The notes below the pieces were generated by a model. It was not told the origin of the DNA. It searched no databases and saw nothing but the letters and a program-made list of their open reading frames with translations. Shown piece after piece: positions 1-7,775 of a DNA stretch of 12,725 nt. The translations under genes and the position numbers were made by a program. Numbering within the stretch: the stretch's first letter is position 1; every line of letters starts with the position of its first letter. The DNA is from CAZWEZ01 sp964632795 (GTDB taxonomy: Bacteria; Pseudomonadota; Alphaproteobacteria; Rhodospirillales; 2-02-FULL-58-16), in NCBI GenBank assembly GCA_964632795.1, contig CAZWEZ010000105.1:1-12725 (forward strand). Direction: 5' to 3'.

Positions 1-408
1 CCCGGCGCGGACCCCCATGGCGAGGATCAACCGCCGGCCGTCGGCCATCGCCAGCAGCGCCTCGAACGATTCGCCGTCCCGGCGCAGGGCCGCGACGCCC
101 GCGCTCAGGGTCTCGCGCGGCGCCCCCTCGAAGAGGGCGGCGACGTCGGCGAACCGGGAATCGGTCCCGGCGGCGAGCTCCAGCAGCACCGCCAGGCGCC
201 GCGAGCAGCTTTCCCCGCCGCCGGCGATGTCCCACATGAACAGGCCGTCGGGAGCCGTCGCCAGCATCTCGCGGTTCATTTCGATCGCCTCGCCGGAAAC
301 CTGGTTCCGGCGGCGCGATTCGGCGACCAGCCGGCGCTGCCACAGGAGAAGCGGCCCCGCCGCCGCCGCCCCCAGCACGCCGAGCGCGAGCGCCGCCAGC
401 GGGTCCAT
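1..408 (-). CDS. membrane-anchored PAS-type sensor, probably a histidine kinase (N-terminal part, cut by window edge)
   Basis: This minus-strand frame starts at ATG (408-406) and stays open for 136 codons to the left edge. Residues 4-22 (PLAALALGVLGAAAAGPLL) form a hydrophobic segment followed by the basic WQRR, which looks like a membrane anchor with the rest in the cytoplasm. From about residue 40 the sequence resembles a PAS fold: EMLATAPDGLFMWD, then a charged core ending in DGRRLILAMGVRAG. Inference: this is the sensory N-terminus of a PAS-containing sensor histidine kinase, which I recall commonly lying beside ahcY in Rhodospirillales. The kinase core itself (H box, ATPase domain) lies outside the window, so a diguanylate cyclase or other PAS protein cannot be excluded. 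An in-frame GTG sits directly before the ATG. No strong Shine-Dalgarno sequence is visible. A GC hairpin (421-437) lies just upstream of the start. Confidence 0.65.
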   Translation of the reverse strand, partial: MDPLAALALGVLGAAAAGPLLLWQRRLVAESRRRNQVSGEAIEMNREMLATAPDGLFMWDIAGGGESCSRRLAVLLELAAGTDSRFADVAALFEGAPRETLSAGVAALRRDGESFEALLAMADGRRLILAMGVRAG

Positions 409-461
409 CACCGCACCGGAGCCGCCCGTGGGGCGGCGGTGTTGTCGGGAACCGTCTGCAT
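408..461 (-). CDS. possible 17-codon upstream ORF ahead of the PAS sensor
   Basis: A short frame begins at ATG 461-459, reads MQTVPDNTAAPRAAPVR and stops at TGA 410-408. The last base of the stop is the first base of the sensor's ATG (TGATG), an arrangement that favours re-initiation. The start lies about where transcription would begin from the proposed promoter at 468-496, so the ORF could be leaderless. The peptide resembles nothing I recognise. It may be chance in GC-rich DNA. Confidence 0.15.
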   Translation of the reverse strand: MQTVPDNTAAPRAAPVR

Positions 462-467
462 GGCCGA

Positions 468-496
468 ATCTTAAGCAGATAAGGCCGCCCGAACAA
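468..496 (-). promoter_or_regulatory. candidate sigma-70-type promoter for the PAS sensor gene
   Basis: On the minus strand a TTGTTC (-35, 496-491) and a TAAGAT (-10, 473-468) are separated by 17 bases. They match the consensus at 3/6 and 4/6 positions. The -35 sits between two direct copies of a 10-base sequence (481-490 and 495-504) just beyond the ahcY stop codon. This would give the sensor its own promoter, independent of the ahcY unit. No terminator hairpin with a T-run follows ahcY. Confidence 0.35.
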
Positions 497-507
497 GGCC
501 GCCCCGT

Positions 508-1803
<1,296 letters not shown>

Positions 1804-1821
1804 GATCGAAATCTCCTGGTA

Positions 1822-3576
1822 TCAGGCGAGGGCGTTGAAGTCATCGAGCAGGGTGGCGATGCGTCCGGCGTCGATCTGGTCCATGATGATGCGGGCGCGG
1901 CGGTCGGCGGCGTTGAGGTCCATCGCCCGGACCCGCTCCTTGACCCGCGGGATGTTGACCCAGGCCATCGACAGCTCGCGGAAGCCGAGTCCCAGAAGCA
2001 GCGCCGTGTAGCGGGGATCGCCGGCCATCTCGCCGCAGATGCTGACCGGGATGCGGGCCCTCAGCCCGGCCTCGGCCGAGAACTGGATCAGCCTCAGGAC
2101 CGCCGGATGCAGGGGGTTGTAAAGGTGGGCCACGTGTTCGTCGCCGCGGTCGATGGCCAGGGTGTACATGGTCAGGTCGTTGGAGCCGATGGCGAAGAAG
2201 TCGCTGGCCTGGGCCAGGGCGTCGGCCGACAGCGCCGCGCCGGGGACCTCGATCATCACCCCGATCGGGGGCAGGGGGTCGGCGATGGGGACGTGGCGGC
2301 GCTTCAGCTTGCGGGCGGCGCGGATCATGATGTCGCGGGACCGGCGGACCTCCGACACCGTCGACACCATCGGCAGCAGGATGCGCACGTTGCCGTGGGC
2401 GCCGGCCCTGAGGATGGCCTTGAGCTGACTCTCGAAGACATCCGGGCGCGACAGCGACAGCCGGATCCCCCTCAGGCCCAGCGCCGAGTAGGCGCTGTCC
2501 CCGAAGTCGCCCATCAGCGCCGCGGCCGCCTTCCCGCCGCCGATGTCGAGCGTGCGCACGGTCACCGGGCGGCCTCTCATCGGTTCGATGATCTGGCGCA
2601 GGAACTGGTACTGCTCCTCCTCGCTGGGGATGTCGTCGCGGTTCATGAACATGAACTCGCTGCGCAGCAGCCCGATCCCGGAGCCCCCGGCCTGGGCGAC
2701 CATTTCCATTTCCATGGGCAGCTCGACGTTGGCCTCGAGCACCACCTGGGTGCCGTCGCGGGTGACCGCCGGCAGCTTGCGCAGCCGGGCCAGGCGGCGT
2801 TCCTCCTGGAGGCGTTCCCGATGACGGCGCTCGAAGGCGGCCAGGGTCGCCGGTTCCGGGTTGACGACGATCTGTCCGAGGTCGCCGTCGACGACGATAC
2901 GGTCGCCCGAGCGGGTCGCCTCGAGCAGCCCGGAGGCGCCCATGACCGCCGGCATGCCCAGCGCCCGGGCCATGATCGCGGTGTGGCCCTCGACGCCGCC
3001 GAGCATGGTCGCGAAGCCGACGATGCGCCGGGGGTCCAACTGGGCGGTGTCGGCCGGCGACAGCTCCTCGGCGACGATGATGCTGCCCTCGGGGGCCATC
3101 GAGAACGGCTTGTAGGGGGTCTTGGTGAGGTTGCGCACGATGCGGTTGCCGACTTCGCGGATGTCCTCCAGGCGGGCCGCGATGTAGGCGTCGTCCATGG
3201 TCGCGAAACCGTTGGCGATCTCGGCGATCTCGGCCTGCACCGCGGCCTCGGCGTTGATCCGCTGGTCGGCGATGCGGCGCTCGGCGCCGCGCACCAGCCG
3301 TGAATTCTTGAGCATGTGGATATAGGCGTCGAGCAGGTAGGACAGTTCGTCGGCGGCCGGCCCCGGCAACGTCTTGGCCTTGGCCCGCAGGCGGCCGACC
3401 TGGCGCCGCGAACGGGCCATCGCCTCCTTGAGGCGGTCGCGTTCTGGATCCACCTTGTTCGCCGAGATGCGGTATTCGGGGACCGCGTCGGTGCCGCTTT
3501 CGTGGACCTGGGCGATGCCGATGCCGACCCCCGCCGAGACCCCCAGTCCTTTGAACGTCATTTCCTGTTTGGTCAT
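1822..3576 (-). CDS. ptsI: PTS enzyme I (phosphoenolpyruvate-protein phosphotransferase)
   Basis: Enzyme I takes phosphate from phosphoenolpyruvate onto a histidine and passes it to HPr, starting the cytoplasmic PTS relay. The 584-residue protein shows the full family layout: an N-terminal HPr-binding and phospho-histidine part with His198 in GGVEGHTAIMAR, then a PEP-binding barrel with GIGLLRSEF (Arg305), TVRTLDIGG (Arg341), GSNDLTMYTLAIDRGD (from 464) and the active-site Cys514 in SICGEMAGD. It begins directly with the enzyme I fold (FKGLGVSAGVGIG), with no GAF domain, so it is the ptsI type rather than the nitrogen-PTS ptsP type. The loop usually read as GGDK is GGGK (346-349). The ATG used has AGGA nine bases upstream, but that site lies inside the terminal arm of the adjacent repeat. 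The gene follows HPr and precedes ahcY. Confidence 0.95.
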   Translation of the reverse strand: MTKQEMTFKGLGVSAGVGIGIAQVHESGTDAVPEYRISANKVDPERDRLKEAMARSRRQVGRLRAKAKTLPGPAADELSYLLDAYIHMLKNSRLVRGAERRIADQRINAEAAVQAEIAEIANGFATMDDAYIAARLEDIREVGNRIVRNLTKTPYKPFSMAPEGSIIVAEELSPADTAQLDPRRIVGFATMLGGVEGHTAIMARALGMPAVMGASGLLEATRSGDRIVVDGDLGQIVVNPEPATLAAFERRHRERLQEERRLARLRKLPAVTRDGTQVVLEANVELPMEMEMVAQAGGSGIGLLRSEFMFMNRDDIPSEEEQYQFLRQIIEPMRGRPVTVRTLDIGGGKAAAALMGDFGDSAYSALGLRGIRLSLSRPDVFESQLKAILRAGAHGNVRILLPMVSTVSEVRRSRDIMIRAARKLKRRHVPIADPLPPIGVMIEVPGAALSADALAQASDFFAIGSNDLTMYTLAIDRGDEHVAHLYNPLHPAVLRLIQFSAEAGLRARIPVSICGEMAGDPRYTALLLGLGFRELSMAWVNIPRVKERVRAMDLNAADRRARIIMDQIDAGRIATLLDDFNALA

Positions 3577-3579
3577 CGC

Positions 3580-3849
3580 CTAGTGTCCTGGATCAGACAT
3601 ATGGTACCCATACGATCGCCTTTCCCGCGTCCTCGGCAGGAAGGCGCACGCCGGCGATGCCGGCACATCCCCAAGTGCGCCTGACGCCCCGAGGACGCGG
3701 GAAAGGCGACCCGAAGGGCGGCTCTCCGAGTTCACCGGCGGCGTTGCGAGGCGCTTATGATGTCCCGGCATCACGGCGCGCCACGCGCCTGGCCGGGTGA
3801 ACTCGGAGAGCCGTCGTATGGGTGCCATATGTCTGATCCAGGACACTAG
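3580..3849. repeat. structured intergenic repeat, copy 1 (270 bp, MITE-like)
   Basis: The 36-base ends 3580-3615 and 3814-3849 are inverted repeats with one mismatch and begin with CTAG. Inside are two further hairpins. Arm A (3616-3709) has a perfect 21-bp stem (3616-3636 with 3689-3709) and nested inner stems (3642-3649 with 3675-3682). Arm B (3719-3813) has a 20/21-base stem (3719-3738 with 3793-3813) with a single bulge and an inner loop. The whole could fold as a three-way junction in RNA or as a cruciform in DNA. A second copy with the same plan, in the same orientation, lies at 5934-6133. It holds no credible ORF. It fills the gap between HPr and enzyme I, overlapping the HPr stop codon. 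CTAG ends with a duplicated TA recall IS630/Tc1-mariner type MITEs; that assignment is inference. Confidence 0.9.
3586..3591 (-). promoter_or_regulatory. enzyme I ribosome binding site embedded in the repeat's terminal arm
   Basis: On the minus strand CCAGGA lies nine bases before the ptsI ATG (3576) and is the best Shine-Dalgarno match there. It is stem positions 7-12 of the left terminal arm of the repeat, so in a folded transcript it would pair with 3838-3843 and be hidden. The 5' partner sits only a few bases after the HPr stop codon in the transcript. Confidence 0.5.
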
Positions 3850-4151
3850 GTCTCTTCCGGCCTGTTCTCGACCATCGCGCACAGGGCCTCCAGGGCGTCG
3901 GCGGCCTGGGGGCCCTTGGCGGCGATGGCGATCACCGACAGCGGCCCCGCGGCCAGCATCATCAGCCCCATGATCGAAAGCCCCGAGACCTCCTGGCCGT
4001 CCTTGGCGACCGTGACCTCGGCGTCGAAGTCGCCGGCCAGCTTGACGAACTTGGCGGCGGCCCGGGCATGGAGGCCCCTCGGGTTGCGGATCGTCGCGGT
4101 GCGCTCCAGCTTCCGCCCCTTGCCGCGCGACGGGTTATTGGCGTCGTTCAT
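3846..4151 (-). CDS. ptsH: PTS phosphocarrier protein HPr
   Basis: HPr carries phosphate from enzyme I to EIIA. In organisms with HprK it is also phosphorylated on a regulatory serine. The 101-residue protein contains NPRGLHARAAAKFV with the relay histidine at His28, and VSGLSIMGLMML with the target serine at Ser59. Their spacing of 31 equals that of His15 and Ser46 in classical HPr. The N-terminus carries about 13 extra polar and basic residues. The ATG overlaps the EIIA stop by 4 bases (ATGA, 4148-4151), indicating translational coupling. The TAG stop (3848-3846) lies within the terminal repeat of the element at 3580-3849, so the extreme 3' end of the gene coincides with the insertion site. 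The coding sequence itself looks intact. Confidence 0.95.
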   Translation of the reverse strand: MNDANNPSRGKGRKLERTATIRNPRGLHARAAAKFVKLAGDFDAEVTVAKDGQEVSGLSIMGLMMLAAGPLSVIAIAAKGPQAADALEALCAMVENRPEET

Positions 4152-4555
4152 TTGCGGTCTTGGGTCAGCAGTTGCGAGGCGATGTTGATGTACTTGCGTC
4201 CGGCATCCTGGGCGCTGAACGCGGCCTCGGACAGGGTCTCGGTCTCGCGGACGCTGGCCAGCTTGATCAGCATCGGCAGGTTGACCCCGGCGATGACCTC
4301 GACGTTGGCCTTGTCCATGATCGAAATCGCCAGGTTGGACGGGGTGCCGCCGAACATGTCGGTCAACAGCACCACGCCGTCGCCGCCGTCGGCCTTGGCC
4401 ACGCAATCGAGGATTTCCTTGCGCCGTTGTTCCATGTCGTCGTCGGGGCCGATGCACACCGTGCTGATGGTGGTCTGGGCGCCGACCACGTGCTCCAGCG
4501 CCGAGATCAACTCGTCGGCCAGCCGGCCGTGGGTGACGAGAACCATACCGATCAT
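4148..4555 (-). CDS. manX: PTS EIIA component, mannose family
   Basis: This 135-residue protein matches the EIIA(Man) domain: it starts MIGMVLVTHG with the phosphorylatable histidine at His9 and continues with GVVLLTDMFGGTPSNLA, a hallmark of the family. It would receive phosphate from HPr. No EIIB or EIIC gene is present here, and alphaproteobacteria with this cluster generally have an incomplete PTS, so a regulatory rather than transport role is likely. That role is inferred from family knowledge, not from the sequence. An AGGGAG Shine-Dalgarno sequence lies in the 19-base gap after rapZ. The stop overlaps the HPr start by 4 bases. Confidence 0.93.
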   Translation of the reverse strand: MIGMVLVTHGRLADELISALEHVVGAQTTISTVCIGPDDDMEQRRKEILDCVAKADGGDGVVLLTDMFGGTPSNLAISIMDKANVEVIAGVNLPMLIKLASVRETETLSEAAFSAQDAGRKYINIASQLLTQDRK

Positions 4556-4574
4556 GTCGGTCTCCCTCTAGCCC

Positions 4575-5495
4575 TCAATCCAGGTCCCTGTGGCGGAGTT
4601 GGACGCGCTGGTCCTGGCCTTTCAGCCACGCCGCCAGCCGCTCGGCGACGAACACGCTCCGGTGGCGCCCGCCGGTGCAGCCGACGGCGATGGTGAGGTA
4701 GCTCTTGCCCTCGGCGGCGTACCTTCCCAGCAGCGGTTGAAGAAGCCCGCACAAGGCGTCGAAGAAGCGGTCGAACCCGGGGTCGGCGACGATGAAGTCG
4801 GCGACCTCCCGGTGGCGCCCGCTCAGCGGCCTCAGCTGGGGGTCGTAGTGGGGGTTGGCCAGGAACCGGACGTCGAAGACCAGGTCGGCCTCGCGGGGCA
4901 GCCCGTCGCGGAACGCGAACGAGGTGACGAACATCGCCAGCCCGGGTTCCGCGGACGGCTCGAAGTGTCCCTGCAGGATGCGCTTGAGGTCGCCCGGCCC
5001 CATTCCGGTGGTGTCCAGGACCAGATCGGCGCGCTGGCGCAGGGCGGATATCAACCGGCGTTCGCGGGCAATGCCGTCGCTGACCGTGCGGTCGGCGGCC
5101 AGCGGATGGCGGTGGCGGGTTTCGGCGTAACGCCGCCGCAACTCGTCGTCGTCGCAGTCCAGGAACAGGATCGAAACCTTGATCCCGCCCTTGGCGGCCA
5201 GGTGGTCGAGCTCCCGGAGCAGGGGTTCGACCCCGAAATCGCGGGTCCGGATGTCGACGCCGATGGCGACGGAGCCCGGGAAGCCGGGGCCCCCGAAGCC
5301 CCGTTGGACCGGCGCCACCAGATTGTTCAACAGCGACAGCGGGATGTTGTCCATGGCCTCGTAGCCGAGGTCTTCGAGCGCCTTGAGGGACGAGGTCTTG
5401 CCGGCCCCCGACATCCCGGTGACCAGCAGCACGCGTGCCCCCTCGGCGGCCTGGGACGGCCGGCGGTCGTTTCGTGTTTCGGCTGAGGTGCTCAT
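4575..5495 (-). CDS. rapZ: RapZ/YvcJ family nucleotide-binding protein
   Basis: A complete 306-residue protein. The N-terminal P-loop domain has the Walker A motif GMSGAGKT at 27-34, followed by ALEDLGYEAMDNIP. The family motif ETRHRHPL lies in the middle of the protein, and the C-terminal domain ends in the family signature GCTGGRHRSV at 272-281. In E. coli the orthologue is an RNA adaptor controlling GlmZ and amino-sugar synthesis. In Bacillus, YvcJ is an ATP/GTP-binding protein. The RNA partner in alphaproteobacteria is not known to me, so the molecular role here is open. Its position between hprK and the PTS genes is a conserved arrangement. The ATG overlaps the hprK stop by 4 bases (ATGA, 5492-5495). 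Confidence 0.95.
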   Translation of the reverse strand: MSTSAETRNDRRPSQAAEGARVLLVTGMSGAGKTSSLKALEDLGYEAMDNIPLSLLNNLVAPVQRGFGGPGFPGSVAIGVDIRTRDFGVEPLLRELDHLAAKGGIKVSILFLDCDDDELRRRYAETRHRHPLAADRTVSDGIARERRLISALRQRADLVLDTTGMGPGDLKRILQGHFEPSAEPGLAMFVTSFAFRDGLPREADLVFDVRFLANPHYDPQLRPLSGRHREVADFIVADPGFDRFFDALCGLLQPLLGRYAAEGKSYLTIAVGCTGGRHRSVFVAERLAAWLKGQDQRVQLRHRDLD

Positions 5496-5926
5496 CGGGA
5501 GGCCATTATATCTTCATTGAGGCCGCGCACCGCAAGGCGAACCTTGGCCGGCGCCGAGGCCTCGAAGGGATCCAGCCTGAGCGCCGCCACCGCTATCCCC
5601 AACAACTCGACGCTCGCCGCCTCGGGGAGGCGCTCGATCCCGGGGGCGGGAACCAGGTCGACGACCAGCCCCAGCGCCGCCTCGGCCACGGGCTCCAGGC
5701 GGACGATGCCGAGCCCCCGGACCTCGATCATGCCGGCGATGGCGGCGGGCGCCGAGACCGCCACCGCGCCGTCCACCAGGCGCAACTCGGCACGGTCGTC
5801 GGCGACCAGCCGCGCCCCGCCGTCGATCAGCCGCAAGGCGAGGTCCGACTTGCCGCTGCCCGGAGGCCCGCGCAACAGCACGCCGGTGCCGTCGATGTCG
5901 ATGCAGGTGCCGTGAACCTGTTCCAT
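5492..5926 (-). CDS. hprK: HPr kinase/phosphorylase, short alphaproteobacterial form
   Basis: HprK phosphorylates, and can dephosphorylate, the regulatory serine of HPr. This 144-residue protein is only the C-terminal catalytic domain; Gram-positive HprK is about 310 residues with an extra N-terminal domain, and the short form is normal for alphaproteobacteria. The P-loop GPPGSGKS is at 20-27, followed by ARLVADDRAEL and the family signature GMIEVRGLGIVRL starting near 65. Its substrate serine is present in the HPr encoded two genes downstream. The start is preceded only by a weak GGA, two bases from the ATG. Seven bases upstream of the ATG the second structured repeat begins, so its upstream region has been remodelled. 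Confidence 0.93.
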   Translation of the reverse strand: MEQVHGTCIDIDGTGVLLRGPPGSGKSDLALRLIDGGARLVADDRAELRLVDGAVAVSAPAAIAGMIEVRGLGIVRLEPVAEAALGLVVDLVPAPGIERLPEAASVELLGIAVAALRLDPFEASAPAKVRLAVRGLNEDIMASR

Positions 5927-5933
5927 GGTCCGA

Positions 5934-6133
5934 CTAGTGGATAAAATCTAACATATGGGACCCCTCGGGGGAGCGGGGGTGTCCCCCGGAGTCCCCAGGG
6001 GGCGGCTTCCCGAGCTCACCGGATGCGTTGCCCGATGCTTGTGATGCTACAGCATCACGGCGCAACGAGCGCCTTTCCGGGTGAACTCGGGAAGCCGTCG
6101 TATGGGTACCATATGTTAGATTCTATCCACCAG
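5934..6133. repeat. structured intergenic repeat, copy 2 (200 bp, MITE-like)
   Basis: This has the same plan and orientation as the element at 3580-3849. Its terminal arms are again 36 bases (5934-5969 and 6098-6133); the outer 30 bases pair with three mismatches. Arm A is shorter (about 5961-6002), a G/C-run hairpin around GGGGGTGTCCCCC. Arm B stem (6003-6022 with 6077-6097) has the same 20/21-base layout with the bulge in the same place, capped by a perfect hairpin (6041-6058, 8-bp stem). The shared core is ACATATGG...ACCC in the ends and CCGGGTGAACTCGG in arm B. The left end reads CTAG and the right end CCAG, so one target base may have mutated. It lies between the chvG stop (23 bases away) and the hprK start (7 bases away). 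Confidence 0.88.
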
Positions 6134-6156
6134 GGTGGAATCCCCTGGCCCCGCTG

Positions 6157-7758
6157 TCAACTCGCCGGCAGGCGGACGGTGAGGCGGGCGCCGGCGATGG
6201 TGCCGTCGTCGTGGCGGCGGTTCTCGGCCGATACGCTGCCGCCGTGGGCGTCGACGATCTGGCGCGAGATGCTGAGGCCGAGGCCGGAATGGCCGCCGAA
6301 CTTCTCGGCCTTGGGGCGTTCGCTGTAGAAGCGCTCGAAGATGGCCTCCTCGCTGCCTTCGGGGATTCCGGGGCCGCCGTCGGCGACCTCGACCTCGATC
6401 CATTCGCCGTTCCCCCGGGCGCTGACCTCGACCGCACGCTCGGGGGGGGAGAACGAGACCGCGTTGTCGATCAGGTTGCGGAACACCTGGGCCAGCCGCT
6501 CCTCGATGCCCTCGACCACCAGTTCGCGCTCGCCTTCCATCTCCAGGCGCACCGGCGGCCCGGCGCCGGCGGCCCGGTAGGCGGCGGCCAGCGAGGACAG
6601 CATCGGCGCCAGGTCGACCGGCGCGGTCCGGGCCCGCGACAGCTCGGCGTCCAGGCGCGAGGCGTCGGAGATGTCGCTGATCAGGCGGTTCAGGCGTTGC
6701 ACGTCCTCCTGGATGATCGTCATCAGTCGGCCCTGCTGCTCCGGGTCCTCGATCCGGGCCGCGGTCTCGACGGCGCTGTGCAGCGACGACAGCGGGTTCT
6801 TGATCTCGTGGGCGACGTCGGCGGCGAAGCTCTCGATGGCGTCCATCCGCAGCCACAGGGCCTCGGTCATCTCGCTGAGCGCCGCCGCCAGCTCGCCGAT
6901 CTCGTCGTGGCGGTCGGCGTAGTCGGGGATGGTGTGCTGGCGGTGGTGGCCGTGGCGCACCCGCTCGGCGGCGGCGGCCAGCCGGCGGATCGGCCGGGCG
7001 ATGGTCCCGGCCAGATAAAGCGACAGCCCCACGGTCACCGCCAGGGCCACCGCGAACACCTTGAGGATGTCGAGCCTGACCTCGTACAGGGCGGCCTCGA
7101 TGGCGCGCGACCCCTTGGACAGCATCAGCGCCCCGAGCACCTGCTTGTAGCGCTGCACCGGCACCGCGGCGCTCAGCACCATGCCCTCGCCGAGGCCGCG
7201 CACCGCCTTGCCGCTGTCCCCGCCAAGCGCCGCCGTCACCTCGTCGTAGTCGTCGGCGCGCTGGATGGCGTACTCGTGGTAGGGGGGCAGCCGCCCGCGC
7301 CCGGTCAGCCGTTCGAGGAGGTTGTCGTAGACCTTGAGGAGGGACCCCAGGGTGCCGCCGCCGGTCGGCGGCGGCAGGTCCTCGATCTGGACCGAGCCCC
7401 CGGGGCCGGCCAGGCGCCGGCTATCGCCGAGCAGGGCGCCGTCGAGCCCGAACAGGCGGGCCCGGGTGCCGGTGGTCTCGACCAGCCGGCGCACCATGTG
7501 GTCGGCGATCTCCTTCACCAAGTGATGGCCGAGCGGGCTGTCGGCGCCGATCGCGCCCTCGCCGAGCGCGGTGGCGAACATCTCGGCCTGGATCTTGAGC
7601 GCCGACAGCTCGGCGGCGATCAGGCGGTGCCGGTACTCGCCGACGTACAGCAGACCGGCGACCAGGATGCCCAGGGCCAGCAGGTTGACGAGCAGGATGC
7701 GGCGGGTGATCGGCGACACCGGGCGCCGTTTCGATCGCCGGTGAATCTTCTTGGCCAT
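6157..7758 (-). CDS. chvG: sensor histidine kinase of the ChvG/ExoS family
   Basis: ChvG-type kinases are inner-membrane sensors that phosphorylate ChvI in response to acid or envelope cues and control surface polysaccharide, motility and metabolism genes in rhizobia, Agrobacterium and Brucella. This 533-residue protein has a basic N-terminus, TM1 at about 19-40, a periplasmic domain to about 230, TM2 at 231-252, a HAMP region (TIARPIRRLAAAAERVRHG), the H box FAADVAHEIKNPLSSL with His317, the N box FRNLIDNAVSF (Asn428, Asn432), the G1 box DGGPGIP (460-466) and the G2 box GLGLSI (492-497). It starts 17 bases after chvI with a GGGG Shine-Dalgarno sequence. The pairing with the ChvI-like regulator and the hprK-PTS genes supports the ChvG assignment. 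The sensed signal cannot be read from the sequence. Confidence 0.9.
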   Translation of the reverse strand: MAKKIHRRSKRRPVSPITRRILLVNLLALGILVAGLLYVGEYRHRLIAAELSALKIQAEMFATALGEGAIGADSPLGHHLVKEIADHMVRRLVETTGTRARLFGLDGALLGDSRRLAGPGGSVQIEDLPPPTGGGTLGSLLKVYDNLLERLTGRGRLPPYHEYAIQRADDYDEVTAALGGDSGKAVRGLGEGMVLSAAVPVQRYKQVLGALMLSKGSRAIEAALYEVRLDILKVFAVALAVTVGLSLYLAGTIARPIRRLAAAAERVRHGHHRQHTIPDYADRHDEIGELAAALSEMTEALWLRMDAIESFAADVAHEIKNPLSSLHSAVETAARIEDPEQQGRLMTIIQEDVQRLNRLISDISDASRLDAELSRARTAPVDLAPMLSSLAAAYRAAGAGPPVRLEMEGERELVVEGIEERLAQVFRNLIDNAVSFSPPERAVEVSARGNGEWIEVEVADGGPGIPEGSEEAIFERFYSERPKAEKFGGHSGLGLSISRQIVDAHGGSVSAENRRHDDGTIAGARLTVRLPAS

Positions 7759-7775
7759 CGCCCCTACCCGAGTTC

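Noticed and set aside
421..437. GC hairpin (GCCGCCC/GGGCGGC) as the ahcY terminator
   Set aside because: It is about 70 bases beyond the ahcY stop, lacks a T-run and lies inside the proposed leader of the next gene.
3580..3849. Repeat interpreted as an integron attC site, ERIC or simple transcription terminator
   Set aside because: There are no attC core sites or integrase, the sequence does not match ERIC, and no T-run follows the stems; the CTAG-ended terminal repeats fit a MITE better.
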